Positions 1 through 9,193 of a DNA stretch of 64,000 nt are shown here, in pieces. Under the pieces are notes generated by a model, which was not told the DNA's origin, did no database searches, and saw only the letters and a program-made list of their open reading frames with translations. The stretch's first letter is position 1. The number at the start of each line of letters is the position of its first letter. The DNA is taken from NCBI GenBank assembly GCA_030378035.1, contig JAUCGI010000007.1, positions 1 to 64,000 on the forward strand. Direction: 5' to 3'. The DNA is from Desulfobacterales bacterium HSG2. Its GTDB lineage: Bacteria > Desulfobacterota > Desulfobacteria > Desulfobacterales > 4be13. The position numbers and the translations under genes were made by a program.

Positions 1-375
1 GGGACAGCCATGCCGGGGGATTTGGCAATCCCCCGGGAGCGTGAGGGGCAGCCATGCCGGGGGATTTGGCAATCCCCCGGGAGCGTGATGGGTCAGGCGT
101 GATGGGACAGCCATGCCGGGGGATTTGGCAATCCCCCGGGAGCGTGGGGGCAGCCATGCCGTGGGATTTGGCAATCCCCCGGGAGCGTGAGGGAGAGCCA
201 TGCCGTGGGATTTGGCAATCCCCCGGGAGCGTGAGGGACAGCCAAGCCGGGGGATTTGGCAATCCTCCGGGAGCGTGAGAGACAGCCAAGCCGGGTGATT
301 TGGCAATCCCCCGGAAGCGTGAGGGGGAGCCAAGCCGGGGGATTTGGCAATCCCCCGGGAGCGTGAGGGAGAGCG
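1..375. repeat. 44-bp hairpin tandem array, copy 1
   Basis: About eight units, mostly spaced 44 bp. Each holds a perfect 10-bp stem, CCGGGGGATT, with TGGC loop, followed by GGGAGCGTGAGGG and a variable link. The array runs off the left edge and ends about 40 bp before the cytochrome start. The same unit makes the array at 4.4-5.1 kb. No gene is seen; 44 bp is not a multiple of three, so the open frames across it are an artefact of composition. Confidence 0.95.
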
Positions 376-417
376 TGAGGCATGCTGCTGGAAATGGAAC
401 AATTGGGAGGAGAAAAA

Positions 418-735
418 ATGAGAAAAATCGTAGGGCTTTTGGTATGTTTCATGGTTATGGGGGTGTTGCTTTACCGCCCGGCCTCTTCTGTTGATGGGGA
501 GACGCTTTTTAAGATGAAATGCGGCAAATGCCACACCAAAGGCGGCGGCGCGCCGATTTTCGCGCCGGTCAAATATGCTTCGAGTCAGTGGAAAAGGTTT
601 TTTCAAAGAGAGAAGCATAAACGGAAAAAGGACATCAGCAGTGACGTGTCAGAGAAAGAGATTGCATTGATAAAAGAATATCTGATTGACCATGCTGCGG
701 ATTCGGACCGTCCGATTGCGGCAGGTCTGAGATAA
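418..735 (+). CDS. small periplasmic monohaem cytochrome c
   Basis: A 105-residue exported protein with one haem c site, CGKCH, about 18 residues after a hydrophobic signal peptide. It should carry electrons in the periplasm. The start is the ATG at 418, preceded by GGGAGGAG at good spacing; an in-frame ATG at 382 lies against the repeat array and has no comparable Shine-Dalgarno site. The part after the haem site is lysine-rich, and an obvious Met axial-ligand motif was not identified, so the class is uncertain. It ends 18 bp before a beta-barrel gene, suggesting co-transcription. The partner, possibly the porin or an outer-membrane electron route, is inferred only from that proximity. Confidence 0.8.
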   Translation: MRKIVGLLVCFMVMGVLLYRPASSVDGETLFKMKCGKCHTKGGGAPIFAPVKYASSQWKRFFQREKHKRKKDISSDVSEKEIALIKEYLIDHAADSDRPIAAGLR

Positions 736-753
736 CAATTAAGGAGGGATACA

Positions 754-2235
754 ATGATACGAAAACAGGTTGTCTTTATACTGGCAGTATTGATGATGTT
801 TGGCATAAGTTGTTCTGTGTCGGCTGAGGAAATTCTGATTGAAAAGGAGATACTGGAGAAAATCCTGGAGCGCCAAGAGGCCCTTGAAAAGGAAGTCGAG
901 GAACTGAAGCGACTCATGAAGAAAGACGTCACCTCTCCCGAACCTGGGCCGGCAGAGGATATCGAATATTTGAAAGAAGAGGTTGAAGATATGTCGGACA
1001 GACTGGATGTGGTGGAGACCAATTCCATTCTTGACAAGATTCAGCTCGGCGGGGAATTTCGCACTCAGGTGGATTTCCTCAACTTCGACAATATCAAGGT
1101 CAACGGAGAGAAAAAGGACGGCAATACAAATGAACTCTGGTCCAGCCGCTTCCGCATCAATCTCCGCTCGGAAATCACCGACGATATCATATTTCATGGC
1201 AGGCTGTCGTACCTCAAATACTGGGGAAATACAAATTTTGAAGGCGACGGGACCGACGGCCGTTTTTTTATGACACCTGATCAGGAGGGGGACCTTCATG
1301 TGGAAAGGGCTTATATTGACTACTTTGTGCCCGGAACCCCTTTTGCCCTCACCTTCGGGCGTTATCCCACAACTGAAGGCCCGCCGTATGAATTCAGAAA
1401 CTATACCACCCGAAAGGCCACCTGGCCCCAGATGCTTGTCAACGGAGAATTTGACGGGTTCATCGGGAGCCTCTCTCTTGAAGAATGGACCAGCCTGAGG
1501 GCCGCCATGCTGAGGTTCGGGTACAGCAAAATCAGTCAGAATTATCAGCAATATCAGGGGCTGAAGATTGATTCTGCCCGTGTGGGATTTCTCTCTGTTG
1601 AAGCGGAGATCCCCGGAATAAGAGATTCTCTTTTGTGGATCGGGGGCTATAAGATGTTTGACACCTTCTCCCTGAGTGCTATCCCTGACACAGAGTTCCC
1701 TGAAGATTCAGGCACTTATGAGACTTATACCCTGCATCTCCAGCTAAACAACATCATGGAGAGCGGTCTGGGCTGGTTCGGCGTTTTCTGTTTTCAGGAC
1801 ATCCACCCGCGCAGCGAAGGAACAATGCTGGCTCCCGGCTATGAGATCGGCTTTTTCGGAGACAGTCTGCACGGGGATCTGGGAAAGAGAAGGGAGGGCT
1901 ACGCGGTTTATACCGGCCTGAGATACATTCTGCCCATTGCATCTCTGAAACATCCGCATATCGGATTTGAATACAATTACGGCTCAAAATACTGGTTTCC
2001 CGGGTCCCTTTATGACGGAGAGGCGACAAACAAACTCGGAGTTAACGGCCATGCGTATGAGTTCTATTATCTTCAGCCAATCGCGGAAAGGCGTATGTTT
2101 TGCAGAATCGGCACCGCGTACCAGGATTTTGAGTATGACCCGGCCTTCTATATCTACGGCAGCAGAGAGGGGGAAGAGGCCAAAAGTGACAAAAGCATAC
2201 TTCACACCTATTTTCTGATGGATGTGAAGTTCTGA
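754..2235 (+). CDS. DUF3373-type outer-membrane porin
   Basis: A 493-residue protein with a signal peptide ending near SVSA, a coiled-coil segment rich in Glu and Lys (residues about 28-90), and then a long aromatic-rich region of alternating strands with a C-terminal aromatic-bounded strand, as in a beta-barrel. This layout matches the DUF3373 porin-like family common in Desulfobacterota. The coiled coil probably spans the periplasm and the barrel sits in the outer membrane. The start has AAGGAGG eleven bases upstream. It lies directly after the monohaem cytochrome gene. Substrate is unknown; family assignment is by recognition of layout, not by search. Confidence 0.75.
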   Translation: MIRKQVVFILAVLMMFGISCSVSAEEILIEKEILEKILERQEALEKEVEELKRLMKKDVTSPEPGPAEDIEYLKEEVEDMSDRLDVVETNSILDKIQLGGEFRTQVDFLNFDNIKVNGEKKDGNTNELWSSRFRINLRSEITDDIIFHGRLSYLKYWGNTNFEGDGTDGRFFMTPDQEGDLHVERAYIDYFVPGTPFALTFGRYPTTEGPPYEFRNYTTRKATWPQMLVNGEFDGFIGSLSLEEWTSLRAAMLRFGYSKISQNYQQYQGLKIDSARVGFLSVEAEIPGIRDSLLWIGGYKMFDTFSLSAIPDTEFPEDSGTYETYTLHLQLNNIMESGLGWFGVFCFQDIHPRSEGTMLAPGYEIGFFGDSLHGDLGKRREGYAVYTGLRYILPIASLKHPHIGFEYNYGSKYWFPGSLYDGEATNKLGVNGHAYEFYYLQPIAERRMFCRIGTAYQDFEYDPAFYIYGSREGEEAKSDKSILHTYFLMDVKF

Positions 2236-2289
2236 AGCCATGCCTCACCCGTGCCTTGGCACCGGCGCTGAAGGTACGGCCAAAGCGAG

Positions 2290-2495
2290 GGGAATCGTTT
2301 CTGGTTCTAACGGATAACAGATTTTGTGGTTCTCTATCATTTCAGAGGGTTAGGAAACCACAGAGATCACAGAGAAGCCGCGGAGGACCGAGGAGATTCG
2401 GGTGAAACTTTGCAGACCCTTTGCGTCTTCTGTCTCCTCAGCGGTTAAAACGGATTCAGACCACAAAATCCGTCAGAATCAGAATCATTCCAAAA
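2290..2495. repeat. degenerate inverted-repeat element (family I)
   Basis: The ends are imperfect inverted repeats around TCTAACGGA...ATTTTGTGGT. The same ends bound an element at 20425-20780, and a single right end lies near 50555-50595. The interior carries pieces resembling 'cacagagatcacagag' filler. No gene is seen between 2236 and 2595. Confidence 0.6.
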
Positions 2496-2595
2496 GGGAG
2501 TGGATAGGAGAGGATTTGGAAATTGAGACTGACGGCCACGGTCTTATGAAAACCCTCACGGATTTTCAATTTTCAATTTACATGGGAGAAAACGA

Positions 2596-4323
2596 ATGTT
2601 TAACATGAGTCTCAGGAAAAAAAGCCTCATCGGTTACCTTGTCGTGGTTTTTCTGATTGTTGTCGTGGGAGCCATCTCTGTCATCCAATCGGACGCGTTG
2701 GAAAGGAAGGTGAATTATCTGGTAAATGAGGTCTCTGCCGAGGTCAGACTGGTGGATGAATTTGAATCCGCCATACTCTCCATGCGTATCTCTGTGGAAA
2801 AGTTCATCTATCTGAACAAAGAGGAGGATAATACTGAGGCTGAAAAAAACATCACAGAGGTGTCGAATGTCCTGGAAAATGCGGAGAAACGGATGACCAT
2901 TCAGAAGAAGATGGAGATATTGAAGGAGATCAGGGTGGTGACAGATGAGTATATCGCAAAGTACCGCAACGTCGTGATCCGATACAATGCAATCAATGAG
3001 AACAGGAATTCGCTTCGCGTCATGGGCAAGGAGATTCAGACGGAATTGGAAAAACTGGCTGACAGATATGATGATATCCGGCCGGCCATAAAAAAGATCA
3101 TGGCCGTCAGGATTAAGACCGGAGAGTATATGGCGAAATATGACGTGTCTCATTTTGAAAGTGCGAAAGTGCTTTTGAATGACATTTTAAGGGACATAGA
3201 AGATGCCAAAAAAGAGGATTTGAAGGAGACCATCTATTCCATTGAAGACTACATGGATGATTTTGAAGGTCTGGTCCTGGTCACACAGAAGATGGATGAG
3301 GAGGTCAGAGAGACACTGCTTCCCCTTGCCCCCAGGATAACAGGCTTGGCAAAGGAGATTTATGCTTCCGGATGGAATGAGATGAATCAGGCGCGTAACG
3401 AAGTCGGGAAAAAAGTGGCTTCAGCGAAAAAATGGGTGACGGGTATCGTTCTCTTTGCAATCATTTTCGGAATTGCTGTGGCCCTGGTATCGGCGAACCG
3501 GGTGATCACCCCTGTGTCAAAAGTTGTCGCCGGGATGATCCGAATTGCAGAGGGTGATCTGACCACAACCCTTGAGATCAGAACCAGGGATGAACTGGAG
3601 GAGCTTGCCATGGCGGTCAATACCATGATCCTCAGGTTGGGAAAGATTGTGGGCGAATCCGTCAGCATTTCTAATGATCTTGCAGAGAGAGTCTTTCAGA
3701 ACGCCGCGTCTGTGGAGGAGACCTCCGCCTCGTTGGAGGAGATGTCTTCCATGACCAAGCGGAACGCGGATGACGCCAATTACGCGAACACGCTGATGAG
3801 GGAAGCCGATCAGGTGGTTCAGAAAGCGGAGAGTTCCATGACCGAACTGACAGGCTCCATGGAGAAGATCATCCAAGTTAGCAGAGAAAGCTCGGATATC
3901 ATCAAGACGATTGATGAGATTGCTTTTCAAACCAATCTGCTGGCCCTGAACGCGGCGGTGGAGGCGGCCCGGGCCGGGGAAGCCGGGGCCGGTTTTGCAG
4001 TGGTGGCGGAGGAGGTGCGGCGTCTCGCGCTGCGGACGACCCGGGCCGCCAGAGGCACAGCCGAGCTCATCGAAGAGACCATCAACCGGATTAACGATGG
4101 CGGCATGCTGGTGAGCCGGGCAAGCGAGGCATTTGAGGAGATGGCCCGGACTTTCGGCAAACTGAGTGAGCTGATATCGGGAATCTCCGCAGCCTCTGGT
4201 GACCAAGCCCTGGGAATTGAGCAGATCAACAAGGCGGTGATCGAAGTGGACAAGGTCATACAGGAGAATGCATCCGCCTCCGAAACGCTGAAAGAAATTA
4301 TGAGCATATTCAGAACCGGCTGA
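2596..4323 (+). CDS. methyl-accepting chemotaxis protein
   Basis: A 575-residue receptor. TM1 lies at about residues 10-30, followed by a periplasmic helical bundle of about 240 residues, TM2 at about 275-300, a HAMP domain and the cytoplasmic signalling coiled coil. The hairpin tip (about residues 435-480) has the canonical [17 protein letters not shown] sequence, so coupling to CheA/CheW is expected. The sensory part is all helical with no Cache or PAS signature, like four-helix-bundle ligand domains. There is no C-terminal CheR-binding pentapeptide, unlike three other receptors in this window. The start has GGGAGA upstream. It lies 360 bp downstream of the porin gene; the ligand is unknown. 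Confidence 0.93.
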   Translation: MFNMSLRKKSLIGYLVVVFLIVVVGAISVIQSDALERKVNYLVNEVSAEVRLVDEFESAILSMRISVEKFIYLNKEEDNTEAEKNITEVSNVLENAEKRMTIQKKMEILKEIRVVTDEYIAKYRNVVIRYNAINENRNSLRVMGKEIQTELEKLADRYDDIRPAIKKIMAVRIKTGEYMAKYDVSHFESAKVLLNDILRDIEDAKKEDLKETIYSIEDYMDDFEGLVLVTQKMDEEVRETLLPLAPRITGLAKEIYASGWNEMNQARNEVGKKVASAKKWVTGIVLFAIIFGIAVALVSANRVITPVSKVVAGMIRIAEGDLTTTLEIRTRDELEELAMAVNTMILRLGKIVGESVSISNDLAERVFQNAASVEETSASLEEMSSMTKRNADDANYANTLMREADQVVQKAESSMTELTGSMEKIIQVSRESSDIIKTIDEIAFQTNLLALNAAVEAARAGEAGAGFAVVAEEVRRLALRTTRAARGTAELIEETINRINDGGMLVSRASEAFEEMARTFGKLSELISGISAASGDQALGIEQINKAVIEVDKVIQENASASETLKEIMSIFRTG

Positions 4324-4334
4324 TCGTCATCCGG

Positions 4335-5095
4335 AGTGCCATCCGGAGTGCAAAGCTTGCTTTGCAAGTAAGTCCGGATCAAGTGACTTGCAAATCTGAG
4401 CCATGCCCCCTTCACGCTCGACTCGGATTGCCAAATCCGAGCCATGCACCCTTCACGCTCGGCTCGGATTGCCAAATCCGAGCCATGCACGCTCGGCTCG
4501 GATTGCCAAATCCGAGCCAAGCCGGGTGATTTGGCAATCCCCCGGGAGCGTGAGGGACAGCCAAGCCGGGGGATTTGGCAATCCCCCGGGAGCGTGAGGG
4601 ACAGCCAAGCCGGGGGATTTGGCAATCCCCCGGGAGCGTGAGGGACAGCCAAGCCGGGGGATTTGGCAATCCCCCGGGAGCGTGAGGGACAGCCAAGCCG
4701 GGGGATTTGGCAATCCCCCGGGAGCGTGAGGGACAGCCAAGCCGGGGGATTTGGCAATCCCCCGGGAGCGTGAGGGGCAGCCATGCCGTGGGATTTGGCA
4801 ATCCCCCGGGAGCGTGAGGGACAGCCAAGCCGGTGGATTTGGCAATCCCCCGGAAGCGTGAGGGAGAGCCAAGCCGGGGGATTTGGCAATCCCCCGGGAG
4901 CGTGAGGGAGAGCCAAGCCGGGTGATTTGGCAATCCCCCGGGAGCGTGAGGGGGAGCCAAGCCGGGTGATTTGGCAATCCCCCGGGAGCGTGAGGGAGAG
5001 CCATGCCGGGTGATTTGGCAATCCCTCCGGGAGCGTGAGGGGTCAGCCATGCCGGGGAATTTGGCGATCCCTCCGGGAGCGTGAGGAGTAAGCCA
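4335..5095. repeat. 44-bp hairpin tandem array, copy 2, with inverted units
   Basis: About thirteen units of the 44-bp repeat seen at the left edge run from about 4515 to 5095. Before them (about 4395-4515) are three or four shorter units whose hairpin, GGATTGCCAAATCC flanked by CGAGCC, is in the opposite orientation. A CCGGAGTGCAAAGC palindrome begins the block at about 4337 and links it to the repeat type at 8.2-8.7 kb. The array separates the chemoreceptor from the ATPase gene. Confidence 0.95.
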
Positions 5096-5130
5096 TTCCG
5101 TAACTAACTAAAAAAGAAAGGAGGAAAACA

Positions 5131-6879
5131 ATGAAAGTCTGGCTTGAGGAAAAGATAGGCAATCCCGATCTGTTCACCGGCAGAAAAAAGGAACTCGGGT
5201 ATTTTCTGAAATGGACGGAGCAGACAAAACGCAAAATTTCGCAGAGCACGGCCATCCTGTCACGAAGAAAGACCGGCAAGACCGCCCTGCTGCAACGACT
5301 GTATAATATCACTTTTCAGAAAGATGACGGAATCATTCCCTTCTATTTTGAGATCAGGGAGACAGACCAGTGGATCGCTAATTTCAGCATAGAGTTCTTT
5401 CTCACATTCGTATGGCAGTATCTCGCCTTCAGAACCCGGAAACAGGAATATCTGGAGTACTCCAAAGACAATCTCGCCCGGGCTGAGAAGAGAGCGAAAA
5501 AGGAGAAACTGGCCTATCTTTCGGATATGATTGAAGACGTTCAGGTTTCAGTGGAAAACGGCCGCGTTGACAATCTGTGGAATCTCGTGAGAGAAGCTCC
5601 CCGGATGGTCGCCCGGCATTATGATGAGCGGGTTGTTCAGATCATTGACGAGTTCCAGTTTATCAACCGTTTCATCTTCAGAGACAGAGGCTGCACCGCA
5701 CGGATACACAACCTTGCCGGCAGCTATCTGCACACCTGCGAATACAAGAACGCCCCTCTGCTGGTGGCCGGCAGTTGGGTGGGCTGGCTGTCCCGGGATC
5801 TGGTCGAGATGCTTCCCGGGCGATTCCAGTTCCATTACCTTGAGAACATTCCCGAAGACGAGGCGGCGGAAATGATCCTCAAATATTCCCATCTGGAGGA
5901 TATCCCGGTCTCGGAGGAGACCGTGCCGCTGATCGCGGGAATAACGGAGGGGAATCCCTTCTACATCGGTGCCATGTTCCGCTCCAAATGCCCGGGAAGG
6001 AACCTATGTACGGAGGAGGAGGTGCTTGAGACCCTCGGATTCGAGACACTTGGCAGAGAAGGGTGGATTCGTGGGATATGGATGGAATATGTGGCCCGTG
6101 CCATGAGGACCTCGAACGATGTCCATGCGAAGCGTATCGTTTTTTATCTGTCGAAGCACCGGGAAAGGGAGGTCTCCCGGGACGAACTGAGAGGGAAACT
6201 GGGGCTTCCGATAAGTGACCCGGACTTGGAAAAGAAGCTGAAAATCCTGGTGGGGGCGGATATCATCGAGGAGGGGAGAGGCAACTTCTATTACCGGGGG
6301 GTTTCGGACAATATCTTCGACAAGGTTTTCCGGGGCGTGTATGCCGATGAGATCGAGGCATTCGATCCGAAGGATGTGACAGACGAATACAGGGCGCTGG
6401 CCCGAAGCCTGCAAAAGAGCAACAGACAGCTTCAGGGAGAATACAGTCATTACAAAGGAAAGTTCGCCGAGTATCTGATCATCGACAATCTCAGATACCG
6501 GGCGCACGGGAACCAGCGTCTTTTCAGGAAAATGATGAGGAATCTGCCGGCCGGGTTCAGATTTGCGGAATACCGGACCGTCTGGTCCTATTCCGCATCG
6601 CCGGTGCATCAGCGGGATATCCAAGTCGATATTTTTGCCCGGGCCGGGGAAAAAGAGTGTTCGCTCATCGGTGAGGTGAAGAACCGGAAAGCGAAGTTCA
6701 GCATGAAAGATGCCAGGGAGTTCCGGGAAAAGGCGGGAGAACTGATGAAGCTTGAAAACGTGGACAACGCAGTGCTGTTCGTCTTTTCTGTGAACGGCTT
6801 TTTCAAAAACACCCTTGCGTATCTGGAGAAGCACGGGATCGCATGGACGAGCGACAAAAGATGGCTGGAAAGGCCGTGA
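5131..6879 (+). CDS. AAA ATPase with C-terminal PD-(D/E)XK-like nuclease domain
   Basis: A 582-residue protein of the archaeal-type ATPase/DUF234 kind. The N-terminal P-loop region reads S44-RRKT-G49-K50-T51; the usual first Gly or Ala of Walker A is Ser. A Walker B-like IIDEFQ has D173 and E174. A winged-helix-like region follows near residues 330-400. The C-terminal part has a PD-(D/E)XK pattern: E447 in FAEYL, D500 in QVDIF, and E515-x-K517. Proteins of this layout are abundant in archaea and filamentous bacteria and their role is poorly defined; some may be mobile or defensive. The start has AAAGGAGG upstream. The gene stands alone after a hairpin array, with the HAD-LRR gene 113 bp downstream. 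Confidence 0.8.
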   Translation: MKVWLEEKIGNPDLFTGRKKELGYFLKWTEQTKRKISQSTAILSRRKTGKTALLQRLYNITFQKDDGIIPFYFEIRETDQWIANFSIEFFLTFVWQYLAFRTRKQEYLEYSKDNLARAEKRAKKEKLAYLSDMIEDVQVSVENGRVDNLWNLVREAPRMVARHYDERVVQIIDEFQFINRFIFRDRGCTARIHNLAGSYLHTCEYKNAPLLVAGSWVGWLSRDLVEMLPGRFQFHYLENIPEDEAAEMILKYSHLEDIPVSEETVPLIAGITEGNPFYIGAMFRSKCPGRNLCTEEEVLETLGFETLGREGWIRGIWMEYVARAMRTSNDVHAKRIVFYLSKHREREVSRDELRGKLGLPISDPDLEKKLKILVGADIIEEGRGNFYYRGVSDNIFDKVFRGVYADEIEAFDPKDVTDEYRALARSLQKSNRQLQGEYSHYKGKFAEYLIIDNLRYRAHGNQRLFRKMMRNLPAGFRFAEYRTVWSYSASPVHQRDIQVDIFARAGEKECSLIGEVKNRKAKFSMKDAREFREKAGELMKLENVDNAVLFVFSVNGFFKNTLAYLEKHGIAWTSDKRWLERP

Positions 6880-6992
6880 AGAGACCCTTCAGTCAAAGTG
6901 ATTACCCAAGGCTGTATATGGTAATCGTAAATGTAAATTGTGCTTCAGAACCCGGCTTAACGGGGACTGTATGCAAAACAAAGGAGTAGGAT

Positions 6993-8150
6993 ATGAAAAA
7001 AGTTATTTTTCTGGATATCGATGGTGTGCTGCAACCTCTCAGCAGCCAGAAACGCTTTGATCACGACATGGACAAACTTCAGGAACGGCTTTCCGCGGAA
7101 AGCGATGAGGGATATCAGGAACTGAACAAGTATGACATTGCCGCTGTTCGGTACGACTGGGAGCCGAATGCCGTGAAAAACATGAAATCCCTGTGTGAAA
7201 GGACACAGGCCGAATTTGTGATCTCTTCAGACTGGAGATCGTCCAAGACCCTGGATATGCTCAGGCTGCTGTTCAAAATTCAGGGACTGGACGGATATGT
7301 CGCTGACAAAACTGAGGAACTGTCCGGTTATATGAGGGATGTTGAGATTGAGGAGTTCCTGATAAGCCATCCGGATATCGGCGTTTTTGTCATAATTGAC
7401 GACTCTTACCGGGATTATTTTGAACGGCGGTTTCCCGGGCAGTTTGTTTACTGTGACCGCATATTTGATGATGAATCTTATCAGAAGGCCCTGTCCGTTT
7501 TGCAACAGGATCCCCCTTCTGAAGAAACTGTTCCGGAAGCGGTGCGGATGCTCAGGGACATATCTGACAATTCCTCTTCTGTGACAAAAGCGGAATTCAG
7601 CCTTGAGAATATCAGCGTTATCCGTCGTTATGAAAAGTGTTCGACAGAGGATCTCATCGGCCGGGTTTCCGAGGCTGTGGAAAAGAACTCGCACATCAGC
7701 CACCTGACGCTTTCCGGACTCGAGCATAATATGAGTTTTTATAAAAGAGAAGAGCAGGGTGCTGTTATCGAACAGGTCTGGGAGGCACTGCGGCACAATA
7801 ATTCCGTAAGGCATCTCGATGTTTCTTATAACTATCTGAAAGACATATCTGTTCTTATCAAATGTCTTAAGGAGCGGAACTGTTTTCTTGAAACGCTGTC
7901 TTTGCGTAAAAATATGCTGACAGATGAGTCCATGGACATGCTGGCCGAGTATGTCAGCGGTATTCGCCATCCTTTTTCCCTGATGCTGCAAGGAAGTTGT
8001 GATTTTCTCAAAGACGCATTTGTTAAGATAATTTCAGAAAATTCAAATATTACCGCGTTTGCCTACGACAACCAATATAAGTTGTTTGTGTTTGGCAGGA
8101 GAAAATCGGTTCCTGAAAATTTGAAACTGGAGTCACGTTACGGGTGGTAA
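6993..8150 (+). CDS. HAD phosphatase-like domain fused to leucine-rich repeats
   Basis: A 385-residue protein in two parts. Residues 1 to about 165 form a HAD domain: motif I DIDGVL near residue 8, a motif II-like Ser in ISSDWR, and acidic IIDDS for motif IV. This is close to the HAD domain associated with 'Swiss Army Knife' RNA-repair proteins. Residues about 220-370 contain ribonuclease-inhibitor-like leucine-rich repeats, for example HLDVSYN and TLSLRKN. No signal peptide is seen, so it should be cytoplasmic. GGAGTAGGAT precedes the start. Substrate and binding partner are unknown. The fusion suggests a phosphatase or RNA-end enzyme steered by a protein-binding LRR; that is inference. Confidence 0.7.
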   Translation: MKKVIFLDIDGVLQPLSSQKRFDHDMDKLQERLSAESDEGYQELNKYDIAAVRYDWEPNAVKNMKSLCERTQAEFVISSDWRSSKTLDMLRLLFKIQGLDGYVADKTEELSGYMRDVEIEEFLISHPDIGVFVIIDDSYRDYFERRFPGQFVYCDRIFDDESYQKALSVLQQDPPSEETVPEAVRMLRDISDNSSSVTKAEFSLENISVIRRYEKCSTEDLIGRVSEAVEKNSHISHLTLSGLEHNMSFYKREEQGAVIEQVWEALRHNNSVRHLDVSYNYLKDISVLIKCLKERNCFLETLSLRKNMLTDESMDMLAEYVSGIRHPFSLMLQGSCDFLKDAFVKIISENSNITAFAYDNQYKLFVFGRRKSVPENLKLESRYGW

Positions 8151-8194
8151 GCAATTATGGCTTTCGCTTCTGCTTTGTCTGCTGATATCTTTGC

Positions 8195-8735
<541 letters not shown>

Positions 8736-9059
8736 AATTTTTTCCAACCTGTGAGTTCCATTCCCCAAAACCCAAAAACTGTCAAAGGAGTTTTGAAATA
8801 AAATTTCAACCGTCAAAGGAGTGTTGAAATAAAATTTCAGCACTTCTCGTGAATACGCTTGAAGACCTTTCCAAAAAATCCAAGCTTTATTATCCGATTC
8901 CCAACAAAAGACTTGACATTAAGAAAAAAGTTGAATAGATATGAAATATTTGCTTTTCATGGCTCTTTGGCTATTCTGTTTAAACGTAAAAGTTAAACAG
9001 TATCGCTAATAAATTCAGGCATCTGGGCGTAAGGACGCCTGATGCCATAACAAAAAATC

Positions 9060-9166
9060 GGCATCCTTCATTTTGCCTTGAAAAGCAGGTTACACTTTTA
9101 AGTTCGTAGTTCCGGCGTCTATGTGGCTACGAACGTAAAAGTGTAAACCCATAAGTGAAGGATGCC
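9060..9166. mobile_element. miniature element family A, short divergent copy
   Basis: The ends are GGCATCCTTCA and TGAAGGATGCC with an internal AGGTTACACTTTTA/AAAAGTGTAAACC pair and a CGTAGTTCC...GGCTACG hairpin. It is shorter than other family A copies (about 140 bp) and lacks the CACAAAGG core. No clear target duplication is seen. It ends 27 bp before the start codon of the giant secreted protein. Confidence 0.7.
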
Positions 9167-9193
9167 ATAAACAGGATCAAAAAAGGATGTGTT

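Noticed and set aside
3927-5050. Minus-strand frames of 183-364 codons through the 44-bp array
   Set aside because: 44 is not a multiple of three, so each unit is read in all frames; openness comes from lack of stops in the unit, and one frame runs into the antisense of a chemoreceptor.
1-5095. CRISPR array
   Set aside because: Repeat units abut with short, similar links rather than unique spacers of constant length, and no cas genes are present. The same holds for the array at 25.4 kb.
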